Shown here: positions 56,348 to 64,000 of the stretch, one piece after another | Layout of the letters: each line of letters opens with the position of its first letter | Numbering within the stretch: the stretch's first letter is position 1 | Assembly (NCBI GenBank): GCA_029027825.1 | Contig: CP093399.1 | Span: forward strand, 2,232,001 to 2,296,000 | DNA from: Rs1 sp029027825 | GTDB taxonomy: Bacteria > Pseudomonadota > Gammaproteobacteria > Pseudomonadales > Balneatricaceae | DNA: 64,000 nucleotides | Reading direction: 5' to 3' | Translations under genes and position numbers: made by a program | The notes under the pieces: generated by a model | Database searches by the model: none | Told to the model about the DNA's origin: nothing | What the model saw: the letters and a program-made list of their open reading frames with translations, nothing else

Positions 56348-59071
56348 TTAATTCAATTTACCATGGCACTGTTTGTACTTCTTACCAGATCCGCAAGGAC
56401 AGGGAGCATTCCGACCCACTTTTTCGCCCTCGCGGACGAATGGTTCAGCCTCTTGAGCAACGTCACCATCCTCTTCTGTCAGCGCTGCTGCAGATTGATG
56501 CTCAAAAGTCATTTGCTGCTCTTGCAATTTAAGACGGCGCAGCTCTTCTTGCTCAGCCATTTCCTCGGGCATTTGGATTTGCACATGGGACAACACTTTT
56601 ATAACATCGGTCTTAATGTTGTTTAGCAAATGCTGAAACAATTCAAAAGATTCACGCTTATATTCCTGCTTAGGATTTTTCTGCGCATAACCACGAAGGT
56701 GTATACCTTGACGCAAGTTATCCATCGTCTGAAGGTGTTCCTTCCAAAGCGTATCAAGTACTTGCAACATAACTTGCTTTTCAAAAGTACGCATTCCTTC
56801 AACGCCAACCAACTCTTCTTTGACTTTATAAGCGTCAGCTATATGCTGCTGAATTTTTTTAATTAAACTTTCTTCGTGTAAATCATGATCTTTATCTAAC
56901 CAGTCTTTAAGCGGTAAATTTAAACCGTACTCTGCCTCAATGGCTTTTTCTAAGCCGGTCACATCCCACTGCTCGGCGATACTTTGCGTCGGAATATGAT
57001 TAGCCACTGTATTGGCGATCACTTCTTCACGGATTAGCTGGATAGTATTAGAAATATCGTCGGCAGCCATCACATCATTACGCTGCGTGTAGATAACATT
57101 ACGCTGATCATTGGCCACGTCATCATACTCAAGCAGCGACTTGCGTATATCAAAGTTGCGCCCCTCTACTTTGCGCTGCGCTTTTTCAATCGCGTTGCTC
57201 ACCATCTTGTGCTCTATAGCCTCGCCATGCTCCATACCTAATGAACGCATGAAAGAACGCATTCTATCCGAGGCAAAGATACGCATCAGATCATCTTCTA
57301 ATGATAGGAAGAAGCGAGAGGATCCGGCATCGCCTTGGCGACCAGCACGACCGCGAAGCTGATTATCAATGCGTCGAGACTCATGTCGCTCCGTGCCAAT
57401 AATATGTAAACCACCTGACGCAAGTACCGCATCGTGACGCTTTTGCCAATTTGCCGTAATCTCTTCGTGCTCGGACTCATCGGCAACGTCTAACTCTGCC
57501 TGCAAGCGCCCACCCAATACAATATCGGTACCACGACCCGCCATGTTAGTGGCGATTGTCACCATCGCTGGTCGGCCAGCTTCCACAATGATATCGGCTT
57601 CTCTGCCATGGTGCTTGGCGTTTAACACATTGTGCTTAATATCTTCTTTAATCAACAACTGAGAAATCAGCTCAGACGACTCTACCGACGCAGTACCTAC
57701 CAGTACCGGCTGACCTTTCTCTTGCGTAGCCCTGATCTCTTTAATGATGGCCTGGTATTTTTCTTCCATGGTCATAAAGATTAAATCATTTTCATCAATA
57801 CGGGCAACATCTCTATTGGTCGGGATCACCACGACTGTTAAGCCGTAAATCTGCTGCAGCTCAAATGCTTCAGTATCAGCAGTACCTGTCATACCTGACA
57901 GATTTTCATACAGCCTGAAATAATTCTGAAAGGTAGTAGACGCTAAAGTTTGACTCTCCAGCTGAATATCAACCCCCTCTTTGGCTTCAATCGCCTGATG
58001 CAATCCTTCGGACCAACGTCTGCCCGGCATAATCCGGCCCGTGTGCTCATCAACGATCACCACTTCATTGTTTTGTACAATGTAGTCTTTGTCACGGAAA
58101 AATAAATTATGCGCTCGCAGTCCAGACAAAACATGGTGCAACAAATTCAAATTGTGCGGCGCATACAAGCTTTCACCGTCTTTGAGGAAGCCATCTTTTA
58201 CCAACAGCTCTTCAACTAACTCATGCCCCGCCTCGGTAAGATCTATAGTGCGATTTTTCTCATCGACCACGAAGTGCTCATTGACCACTTGCTCAGTATC
58301 TTTAACGTCTATTTCACCTTCAAAGCGCTGTAGCAATGGCACCAACTTATTGATACCGGCATACATTGCTGAACTATCTTCAGCGGGTCCGGATATAATT
58401 AACGGGGTTCTAGCCTCATCAATTAAGATCGAGTCAACTTCATCAATGACCGCAAAATGAAAATCACGCTGCACTTTTTCTTCAAGACTAAAGGCCATGT
58501 TATCGCGCAGATAGTCAAAGCCAAACTCATTGTTAGTCCCGTAGGTTATATCCGCTTTATAAGCTGCTCTCTTCACTTGGGTATCTTGTTGCGACAACAC
58601 AACTCCGACGGTTAACCCTAGCGCTTCATAAAGCGGCTTCATCCACTGTGCATCACGACTCGCCAAATAGTCATTCACTGTTACTAAGTGAACGCCTTTA
58701 TTTTCCAGCGCGTTTAAATAAATAGGCATGGTAGCAACTAAGGTTTTACCTTCACCGGTGCGCATTTCAGCAACACTGCCTTCATGCAAGGTAATGCCTC
58801 CGATCATTTGCACATCGAAGTGACGCATCCCCATCGCTCTTACAGACGCTTCTCTGACAAGAGCAAAGGCCTCGGGAAGAAGCTGATCAACCGTTGTTTC
58901 GCCCGCGGCTATTCGCGTTTTAAAATCATTGGTTTTATCTATGATTTGACTATCGCTTAACGCCTGCATTTGCTCTTCAAGAAGATTTATCTGTGTAACC
59001 ATTTTTTGCATACGTTTGATTACGCGGGCATTTTTACTACCGAATACTTTTTTGAAAATAGAAGTCATCAT
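56348..59071 (-). CDS. secA: Preprotein translocase ATPase SecA
   Basis: SecA pushes unfolded preproteins through SecYEG. The 907-residue protein has full length. It contains AEMRTGEGKTLVATM (Walker A), the DEVDSILIDEARTPLIISGP helicase-type motif, TNMAGRGTDIVLGG, RIDNQLRGRAGRQGDAGSSRF, and LGMEHGEAIEHKMVS. The C-terminal zinc tail is NAPCPCGSGKKYKQCHGK, which binds SecB. Two ATGs stand side by side at the start. The 450-bp gap upstream (59072-59524) carries its promoter and nothing else I recognise. Confidence 0.97.
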   Translation of the reverse strand: MMTSIFKKVFGSKNARVIKRMQKMVTQINLLEEQMQALSDSQIIDKTNDFKTRIAAGETTVDQLLPEAFALVREASVRAMGMRHFDVQMIGGITLHEGSVAEMRTGEGKTLVATMPIYLNALENKGVHLVTVNDYLASRDAQWMKPLYEALGLTVGVVLSQQDTQVKRAAYKADITYGTNNEFGFDYLRDNMAFSLEEKVQRDFHFAVIDEVDSILIDEARTPLIISGPAEDSSAMYAGINKLVPLLQRFEGEIDVKDTEQVVNEHFVVDEKNRTIDLTEAGHELVEELLVKDGFLKDGESLYAPHNLNLLHHVLSGLRAHNLFFRDKDYIVQNNEVVIVDEHTGRIMPGRRWSEGLHQAIEAKEGVDIQLESQTLASTTFQNYFRLYENLSGMTGTADTEAFELQQIYGLTVVVIPTNRDVARIDENDLIFMTMEEKYQAIIKEIRATQEKGQPVLVGTASVESSELISQLLIKEDIKHNVLNAKHHGREADIIVEAGRPAMVTIATNMAGRGTDIVLGGRLQAELDVADESEHEEITANWQKRHDAVLASGGLHIIGTERHESRRIDNQLRGRAGRQGDAGSSRFFLSLEDDLMRIFASDRMRSFMRSLGMEHGEAIEHKMVSNAIEKAQRKVEGRNFDIRKSLLEYDDVANDQRNVIYTQRNDVMAADDISNTIQLIREEVIANTVANHIPTQSIAEQWDVTGLEKAIEAEYGLNLPLKDWLDKDHDLHEESLIKKIQQHIADAYKVKEELVGVEGMRTFEKQVMLQVLDTLWKEHLQTMDNLRQGIHLRGYAQKNPKQEYKRESFELFQHLLNNIKTDVIKVLSHVQIQMPEEMAEQEELRRLKLQEQQMTFEHQSAAALTEEDGDVAQEAEPFVREGEKVGRNAPCPCGSGKKYKQCHGKLN

Positions 59072-59524
59072 GTTGAAGGTATCACCAATAAATTGTCATT
59101 CGTTTTACAAGCTATTAAGGGCAGCTAATGATTTTAACTCACACTGTCATGCATGGCATTACGGCTTAAGGCTGTTTCGACACTCTTAATTTGGCTAAAG
59201 CGCGGTACTCGTTAAAAATCAACAAAAACATCGAGCATTCGTCAATTCAAACAAAACAATCAGCGGCAGTGTAAATTAAACTCAGTTGTAATTAGAATTA
59301 ATTAGATCACAAAGTTGTCGTTATTGTACATTGATGGGGATAAATATGTGAACCTCAAGGGTAAAAAAAATACAATTTCCATTAACTAATAATTAGCTTT
59401 TTAAACCGTGCAAAAATAAGCAGCGGCAAATAACCTATTGTCAAATAATTTCTTGATTATCATCAAGATTAACTTAGCATAGCAGCCAGCCTGAATATTT
59501 TTAAACACCCCTTATTCTGCAAAC

Positions 59525-59875
59525 TCACAGATTGTAAATCGTAACGGAATACAGCAAACCACAGCCGAGCAACAAAATTAATATCAAAGGCCTCATACGC
59601 TGTAAAATTTGTGGAAAATTCTGCAAAGGAGCTAAATATAGCGAGGTTATTAGCAATAAGACCCCTGAAATAAATGCCGAATTACCCCAAAACTCACCTA
59701 AGTGCTGGCTAGCATACCAAAGTACATTCCATAAGCCACAGATAAAAATCACACTAGCAAGCACTTTTGCAGCCATGTCTGGCATTCGCCGCGCCAGACT
59801 TTGGCCTTTAATTTCCACAGCTAAAACAACCGCCAGCAACATACTCGCGGCCATTATGGTTCCCATCGGTAACAT
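59525..59875 (-). CDS. Small integral membrane protein, unknown function
   Basis: A protein of about 116 residues with four hydrophobic segments (residues 4-20, 36-56, 66-80 and 95-112 counted from the ATG at 59875). That ATG follows GAGGGG by four bases, so I prefer it over the TTG at 59887. The middle segment has LWNVLWYASQHLGEFWG, rich in tryptophan. I do not recognise a family. It stands alone between secA and the tRNA cluster. Confidence 0.6.
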   Translation of the reverse strand: MLPMGTIMAASMLLAVVLAVEIKGQSLARRMPDMAAKVLASVIFICGLWNVLWYASQHLGEFWGNSAFISGVLLLITSLYLAPLQNFPQILQRMRPLILILLLGCGLLYSVTIYNL

Positions 59876-60052
59876 AAATCCCCTCAAAAATGACAGTTGA
59901 TATTATTTAATGACTATGCTCCCTGAGATTAGGTGTAGCTAGAAAAACGACAGCACTAGCTAAAAGGAAACATAACTTTATCGATTTTATAATTATAAAT
60001 TTAGCAGGTAAAGAAAAATAGAAATGAAAAACTTATGAGTGCTTTATAAAAC

Positions 60053-60146
60053 TGGCGCATGGGACCGGACTTGAACTGGAACAACCTTACGATCGGGAGA
60101 TTTTAAGTCTATTATCTGCGTCCATCAATTCAATTTTTTGAATTGC
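60053..60146 (-). repeat. tRNA-Leu-derived tandem unit, copy 1 (diverged)
   Basis: Read on the minus strand this unit has a CAATTCAA-AAAA-TTGAATTG hairpin (60126-60145), then a changed D-arm, the TTAA-containing anticodon region and a T-arm close to those of the real tRNA-Leu, ending at CCA. It shares the changed 5' half with copy 2 but has about seven more differences in the 3' part. The 90 bases between units are also repeated, giving a period of about 181 bp. Confidence 0.8.
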
Positions 60147-60233
60147 TAACTATTTAGATGTAGTATTTTGGATTTTAGATTTAAAAGATGAAGTCAAACT
60201 AGAAGAAAAAATTATTAATTTTTTATCAACAAC

Positions 60234-60327
60234 TGGTGCCCGGGGCCGGACTTGAACCGGCACAATCTTACGATCGGGAGATTTTAAGTCTATCATCTGC
60301 GTCCACCAATTCAATTTTTTGAATTGC
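60234..60327 (-). repeat. tRNA-Leu-derived tandem unit, copy 2
   Basis: The 58 bases from the CCA end through the variable arm and anticodon loop (60234-60291) are identical to the real tRNA-Leu(UAA). Beyond that the anticodon stem no longer pairs and the 5' acceptor strand is replaced by a hairpin of two 8-bp arms, CAATTCAA and TTGAATTG (60307-60326). It cannot fold into a normal tRNA. It lies 187 bp downstream of the real gene. Confidence 0.88.
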
Positions 60328-60420
60328 TAGTGAGAATTGATAACTATTTAGATGTAGGATTGGGAACTTAAAAGATAGAGTTAATCTAGAATAAAAAATT
60401 ATTAGTTTTTTATAAACAAC

Positions 60421-60507
60421 TGGTGCCCGGGGCCGGACTTGAACCGGCACAATCTTACGATCGGGAGATTTTAAGTCTCCTGTGTCTACCAATTCCACCA
60501 CCCGGGC
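60421..60507 (-). tRNA. tRNA-Leu(UAA)
   Basis: On the minus strand it starts GCCCGGGTGGTGGAATTGG and ends with encoded CCA. The 7-bp acceptor stem GCCCGGG/CCCGGGC pairs fully. The anticodon stem-loop GGAGA-CTTAAAA-TCTCC has anticodon TAA. A long variable arm (CGATCGTAAGATTG region) is present as expected for leucine. It is the third gene of the tRNA-Gly, tRNA-Cys, tRNA-Leu series. Confidence 0.95.
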
Positions 60508-60553
60508 TTCGAGTGCCAGCTACTTCAAAACAAGCAACTGAAGGGAATAAAAA

Positions 60554-60627
60554 TGGAGGCGCGAGTCGGAATCGAACCGGCGTGGACGGAGTTGCAGTCC
60601 GCTACATAACCACTCTGTCATCGCGCC
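60554..60627 (-). tRNA. tRNA-Cys(GCA)
   Basis: It begins GGCGCGATGACAGAGTGG, with acceptor stem GGCGCGA/TCGCGCC, anticodon stem-loop CGGA-CTGCAAC-TCCG giving anticodon GCA, T-arm GGTTCGATTCC, discriminator U and encoded CCA. Total length of 74 is normal. Confidence 0.95.
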
Positions 60628-60652
60628 CCATACTGTTATTGAGATAGTGATT

Positions 60653-60728
60653 TGGAGCGGGAAACCGGGTTCGAACCGGCGACCTCGACCTTGGCAAGGT
60701 CGCGCTCTACCAACTGAGCTATTCCCGC
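60653..60728 (-). tRNA. tRNA-Gly(GCC)
   Basis: It begins GCGGGAATAGCTCAGTTGG, with acceptor stem GCGGGAA/TTCCCGC, anticodon stem-loop CGACC-TTGCCAA-GGTCG (anticodon GCC), T-arm GGTTCGAACCC and encoded CCA. It is the first gene of the cluster; the promoter should lie above 60729. Confidence 0.96.
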
Positions 60729-61103
60729 ATCGCTGCTATCTCTGTAACAAGTGGGGCGTATTATAGAGATCTTTACCGGCATGTCAATAATTAATATTTT
60801 TTATTTTCCGCTTAATTATTAGTTACTTATGGCGACTTTTTAACCAGCACTGACGATAAATTGAACTCACTGTTTAAATAGTTTTTCTTTATCAGCTATT
60901 TCAACAACTTATAAAGCATAACCAACTCTTTGACATAAAGAACAGGCATCAATAAATTTTTCAATATAGCCATAGAGCCCCTAAAAGGCATGCTCTAGAG
61001 AAAGAACCTTGCTGAAAATGTTGTGCAATAGCTTTTTTACTCGACAAATTTACAGTAGGATTAATAAAAAAATAACAACGACACTGAATATTCAGGATAT
61101 TAG
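60729..61103. other. Divergent promoter region of the tRNA cluster and DUF1989 gene
   Basis: This 375-bp AT-rich stretch holds no supported gene. It must carry the leftward tRNA promoter and the rightward DUF1989-gene promoter; I cannot place either with confidence. Confidence 0.4.
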
Positions 61104-61985
61104 ATGACAAACTATAGAGTACACCCCTCTCCTATCGATGCTGATCAAAGACGCGCTGCTGCCAAAATCATTTGTTATAACGTGGAGCAGCTACCTGAAT
61201 ACGATCATCAATTCTACCAGCGGGCAAGATCTGAACTGCAAAAGATTGATCAGATCATTATTGCACCACGAGACGCGGCCAGTTTTACGGTTCCCGCGGG
61301 GCATTTTTTTAGGATTAGCAGTATCGAGGGGCCACAAGTCGGTGATTTAAATTTATTTAATGCCAACAATCTGCAGGAGCGGTTTTTTAGTGGTAAGACC
61401 CGACAACTGCATGCAAGTCATCTATCGACAGGGGATAGGTTATGGTCTAACTTGCCAAATTTAAGGGCGATGGCAACTATCACCCACGACACTTTAGACT
61501 GGTATGGCTGGGATGATGACGGTGCGGGTATTCACGATGTTATTGGCACTCGCTGTGATCCATACACCAACTTCATGCTCCAGCAAAGCAACTACCACCA
61601 CTGCTGCCATTCAAACTTAACCAGAGCGTTAGCCAGTTATCTTCAACAAACAACGGCTGAGGTTGAGCCTTACATTCACGATGTGATGAATGTGTTCATG
61701 TGCACCGGTTTCACAAAAGATACTCATCAATATTTTATGAAGGCCAGTCCAGTGCGACCCGGAGATTATCTTGAATTCTTTGCTGAGATCGACTTATTGG
61801 GAGTCTTATCAACCTGCCCTGGAGGCGATTGTGGTAGCAGCCATTCTGATGATAGTACGCCCTGCTACCCGCTAAAAGTTGAAGTATTTAAAACTGCTGA
61901 AGAAAATTTACTCGACTGGAATCCATCGACTTTAAACGCTTATGATCAAAGCCACGGGATTAGCAAAAGGTTAACGAAAGATTAA
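61104..61985 (+). CDS. DUF1989 (urea carboxylase-associated) family protein
   Basis: The 293-residue protein matches the DUF1989 family, often found next to urea carboxylase or aminomethyltransferase genes. The typical parts are FTVPAGHFFRISSIEGPQVGDLNLFN, LWSNLPNLRAMATI, HDVIGTRCDPYTNFML, and LSTCPGGDCGSSHSDDSTPCYPLKVEVF with its cysteine pair. Histidines and cysteines could form a metal site. No urea carboxylase gene is near. Its stop overlaps the CbiO stop on the other strand. Confidence 0.82.
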   Translation: MTNYRVHPSPIDADQRRAAAKIICYNVEQLPEYDHQFYQRARSELQKIDQIIIAPRDAASFTVPAGHFFRISSIEGPQVGDLNLFNANNLQERFFSGKTRQLHASHLSTGDRLWSNLPNLRAMATITHDTLDWYGWDDDGAGIHDVIGTRCDPYTNFMLQQSNYHHCCHSNLTRALASYLQQTTAEVEPYIHDVMNVFMCTGFTKDTHQYFMKASPVRPGDYLEFFAEIDLLGVLSTCPGGDCGSSHSDDSTPCYPLKVEVFKTAEENLLDWNPSTLNAYDQSHGISKRLTKD

Positions 61986-62698
61986 ATAACTGCGTTGCTA
62001 AAACTTCCAGAAATCTTTGATAACTTGGCATCTTTTAGCACTAGTGTTTGATTAGTTAACTGCGCTAAAAATTCGTGGTCATGAGATATAATTAGCATCG
62101 CTTGATCTAAGCTTTGTAACAGCGCCAACAAGACTGCCTTAGCTTGGCTATCTAAGGCATTTGTTGGCTCATCGAGCAGTAGCACTTTGGGTTGCATTAC
62201 CAGCACTGAAGCCAAAGTAACCATGCGCTTTTCCCCCCCCGACAGCTCTGAGGCAATCCGCTCACTGAGATCGAGCAAATTGAGTTTCTCTAGTGTTTGC
62301 CGCGCTTTTTGCTGGGCTTGATCCACGCTAAAACCTTGGTTTAATGGTCCAAACATCACATCTTCCAGTACACTGGGACAAAATAGTTGATCGTCTGGAT
62401 CTTGAAAGACGAAACCTACTTGCTGGCGCAATAGTACAAAATCACTTTCAGATTGCTGAATTATCTGCCTGGCAATGATTTTTCCCGACTGCTTGGGGAT
62501 CAGCCCCACCAACAATTGCAGCAAGGTGGTTTTTCCTGCACCGTTAGCTCCTATCAAGGCAATTTTGTCTGTCTCGTGAATGCTAAAAGACAGTTGATCG
62601 AGAACTATTCCCCGCCTGGAAAAATGATGGGTTAAACCCTGTACTTCTAACAGACACACCTTTTCCTGCTCAGCTGTTGTGGTCAATATTGCTGTCAA
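61982..62698 (-). CDS. ECF-type ABC transporter ATPase (CbiO-like)
   Basis: A 238-residue ATPase of the cobalt/nickel or vitamin ECF group. Motifs are LIGANGAGKTTLLQLLVGL (Walker A), VGFVFQDPDDQLFCPSVLEDVMFGP (Q-loop with the CbiO-type DPDDQ), SELSGGEKRMVTLASVL (signature), VLLLDEPTNALD (Walker B) and LIISHDHEFL. It overlaps the permease gene by four bases (ATGA), so the two are translationally coupled. Confidence 0.9.
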   Translation of the reverse strand: MTAILTTTAEQEKVCLLEVQGLTHHFSRRGIVLDQLSFSIHETDKIALIGANGAGKTTLLQLLVGLIPKQSGKIIARQIIQQSESDFVLLRQQVGFVFQDPDDQLFCPSVLEDVMFGPLNQGFSVDQAQQKARQTLEKLNLLDLSERIASELSGGEKRMVTLASVLVMQPKVLLLDEPTNALDSQAKAVLLALLQSLDQAMLIISHDHEFLAQLTNQTLVLKDAKLSKISGSFSNAVI

Positions 62699-63483
62699 TG
62701 CTGACTCCCTAAGTTTAAATAGATTAGAGCGAAACTAATGGTACACATTAAGATGCAGAACCAATAATCATGTTGCTGCCACTGCATCGGGTGATAACTG
62801 ATAAACTGACCATTATAGCCTCGACACTTCATCGCCTTTAAAATTCGCTCTGAACGCTGCATAGACCTGACTAACATCATACCTATAAGATTACCGATGC
62901 TTTGCCAGCTGTGCAGATTAAAGCCCATTACAAAACTGCGAGCTCGCATTGAGCGGCGCAAACGCTGCAATTCTTCACTGATCACTGACAGGTAGCGCAT
63001 GGTAAAAAGCAGTAATTGAATCAGTTTATTGGAAACTTTCATCGCCTGTAAAGCACTGCCAAGTGCACTAGCGGATAAGTTGGAGACGAGTGAAAACAGC
63101 ATCAGTACAACACTATTGGCTTTTAAAGCGATGATTATCGCCTGCTCAAGCCCCTGCCAACTACCCTGTAAGCCAAAGACACTAAAGAGCTGATCCCCCT
63201 CGACTGTAAAAGGCAATATAATAAGTAGATACAACATAAAAGCATCCATCACAACGAGTCGCTTTAAAGTCTTTAACAACGCTAACTTAGCGAAAAATGT
63301 TGCAATCACGGACAGTAAAAAAGCGCAGAGCAACACTTTGACTTGATCACTACTCACTACCGCCAGTGAAAATAGCAGCGTAGTTAAGATTCTCGCTCTG
63401 GGGTCTATCATCAGCAGGGATGACTGTTGAGATACATCATACTGCGCATCGGCAGCGATTAATGGCTTCTTTATATTTGACAA
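62695..63483 (-). CDS. ECF-type ABC transporter transmembrane component (CbiQ-like)
   Basis: A 262-residue T-component with about five or six membrane segments. The cytoplasmic coupling helices carry the two Ala/Cys-Arg-Gly/Ser motifs, in SMRARSFVMGF and MKCRGYNGQ, which contact the ATPase. It precedes the CbiO-like gene. No CbiM, CbiN or other substrate-binding S-component gene is adjacent within the window, so the substrate (cobalt, nickel, biotin or another vitamin) cannot be assigned. Confidence 0.87.
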   Translation of the reverse strand: MSNIKKPLIAADAQYDVSQQSSLLMIDPRARILTTLLFSLAVVSSDQVKVLLCAFLLSVIATFFAKLALLKTLKRLVVMDAFMLYLLIILPFTVEGDQLFSVFGLQGSWQGLEQAIIIALKANSVVLMLFSLVSNLSASALGSALQAMKVSNKLIQLLLFTMRYLSVISEELQRLRRSMRARSFVMGFNLHSWQSIGNLIGMMLVRSMQRSERILKAMKCRGYNGQFISYHPMQWQQHDYWFCILMCTISFALIYLNLGSQH

Positions 63484-63511
63484 ATTATAAACGTCCGAGG
63501 TGAAATATATA

Positions 63512-63530
63512 TCTGAATCCGTGGTTCAGG
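63512..63530. repeat. Minimal R2 remnant
   Basis: TCTGAATCCGTGGTTCAGG joins a left R2 end to a right R2 end with almost nothing between, as expected for a near-complete internal deletion. Confidence 0.55.
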
Positions 63531-63540
63531 TGACCTACTA

Positions 63541-63587
63541 GAAACCTCTGCATAACTACTGCGCTCGTAACGTTATACAGAGGTCTC
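63541..63587. repeat. R1 MITE copy H, 47-bp minimal form
   Basis: GAAACCTCTGCATAAC and GTTATACAGAGGTCTC are joined by only 15 bases (TACTGCGCTCGTAAC-like). A perfect 5-bp duplication TACTA flanks it (63536-63540 and 63588-63592). Confidence 0.85.
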
Positions 63588-63597
63588 TACTAATAAA

Positions 63598-64000
63598 TCA
63601 ATCGATACTCATCGATTCTATAATTTGTACGACATTTTTAGAAGCTTGTTCTTTGGTTCTTCTTTTATGCACTTGCTTACCATCGGAATATTCGTATTCC
63701 GGTCGTTGCTCAGTGCGATCAATGGCTAAGTTTTCAAAATCAAATAGGTTTTTATCGGACATTTGACTTGGGGCCACATTTTGCATCGCCCCAAAAATAC
63801 TTTCAATGCGCCCGGGCTGATCTATTTCCCATTGTTGCAACATTTGTTTAATATTTTGCCGCTGTAAGTTCTCTTGTGAACCACATAAATTGCAGGGAAT
63901 AATCGGAAAATGTTTAAAACTTGCGTATTCGATAATATCTTTTTCACGCGCATAAGCTAGCGGTCTGATGACAATATTACGCTTATCATCTGACAACAGC
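63598..64000 (-). CDS. ttcA: tRNA 2-thiocytidine biosynthesis protein TtcA (N-terminal part outside the window)
   Basis: TtcA thiolates cytidine 32 of some tRNAs. The visible 134 C-terminal residues read LLSDDKRNIVIRPLAYARE, FPIIPCNLCGSQENLQRQ with the iron-sulfur cysteine pair, GRIESIFGAMQNVAPSQM and NLFDFENL, all diagnostic. The frame runs off the window edge at 64000. The tail after about residue 90 (KQVHKRRTKEQASKNVVQ) is longer than in E. coli. The stop is 11 bases from the minimal R1 copy. Confidence 0.93.
   Translation of the reverse strand, partial: LLSDDKRNIVIRPLAYAREKDIIEYASFKHFPIIPCNLCGSQENLQRQNIKQMLQQWEIDQPGRIESIFGAMQNVAPSQMSDKNLFDFENLAIDRTEQRPEYEYSDGKQVHKRRTKEQASKNVVQIIESMSID

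Noticed and set aside
60268..60501. 77-residue minus-strand open frame over tRNA-Leu and its repeat unit
   Set aside because: Its peptide is simply the tRNA sequence translated, a common false protein.
1..64000. CRISPR array, prophage, toxin-antitoxin or restriction system
   Set aside because: No regularly spaced repeats, phage structural genes, or defence-type proteins were found anywhere in the window.

Overview
The window is chromosomal DNA of a marine-type gammaproteobacterium, assigned by inference from gene content and order. The order nadC, pilA, pilB, pilC, pilD, coaE, yacG and the secA, argJ, mutT series are typical of pseudomonad or cellvibrionad relatives. Base composition is moderately AT-rich and intergenic regions are long and full of small mobile repeats. 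No genus is claimed.

Layout. 1-8.2 kb: the end of pabB, a polar amino-acid binding protein, udk, an isoaspartyl-dipeptidase-like amidohydrolase, a gamma-glutamylcyclotransferase-like protein, a TauE/SafE permease and two small membrane proteins. 8.8-10.9 kb: a periplasmic rhodanese gene cut in two by a complete 1645-bp IS1380-family insertion sequence with a 5-bp target duplication. 11.5-18 kb: an iron cluster on the minus strand (TonB-dependent receptor, SbmA/YddA-type ABC transporter, siderophore-interacting reductase, ChaN-like lipoprotein) behind a strong Fur box. 18.8-23.6 kb: a degenerate GGDEF protein, IalB-like and DUF4399 exported proteins, a GNAT acetyltransferase and an RluA-type pseudouridine synthase. 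24-31.6 kb: an acyl-CoA oxidation set (etfA, etfB, two acyl-CoA dehydrogenases, a thiolase) with a divergent AraC regulator. 31.9-38.6 kb: a SulP transporter, dinB, a LysR regulator, a pterin dehydratase and a second TauE permease. 39.8-46.6 kb: a DUF4856 protein, a frameshifted fatty-acid-hydroxylase-like gene and an FbpABC ferric-iron importer. 46.6-59 kb: housekeeping and type IV pilus genes (rsmE, ampD, nadC, pilABCD, coaE, yacG, mutT, argJ, secA). 60-60.7 kb: tRNA-Leu, tRNA-Cys and tRNA-Gly with tandem tRNA-Leu-derived repeats. 61-64 kb: a DUF1989 protein, a CbiQ/CbiO pair and the end of ttcA.

Two families of small non-autonomous repeats dominate the intergenic DNA. R1 is about 203 bp, has the 16-bp inverted end GAGACCTCTGCATAAC and makes 5-bp target duplications; eight copies are listed, from 47 to 205 bp. 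R2 is about 90-210 bp with ends CCTGAATC(A/C)GTGA; these are the ends of the IS1380-family element at 9075-10719, so R2 is most simply its MITE family. One R2 copy supplies the last three codons and stop of the pterin dehydratase gene. The least expected structure is the locus downstream of tRNA-Leu(UAA): two ~185-bp tandem units that each keep the 3' part of the tRNA but replace its 5' acceptor strand with a short hairpin, recalling the rtT repeats behind E. coli tyrT.
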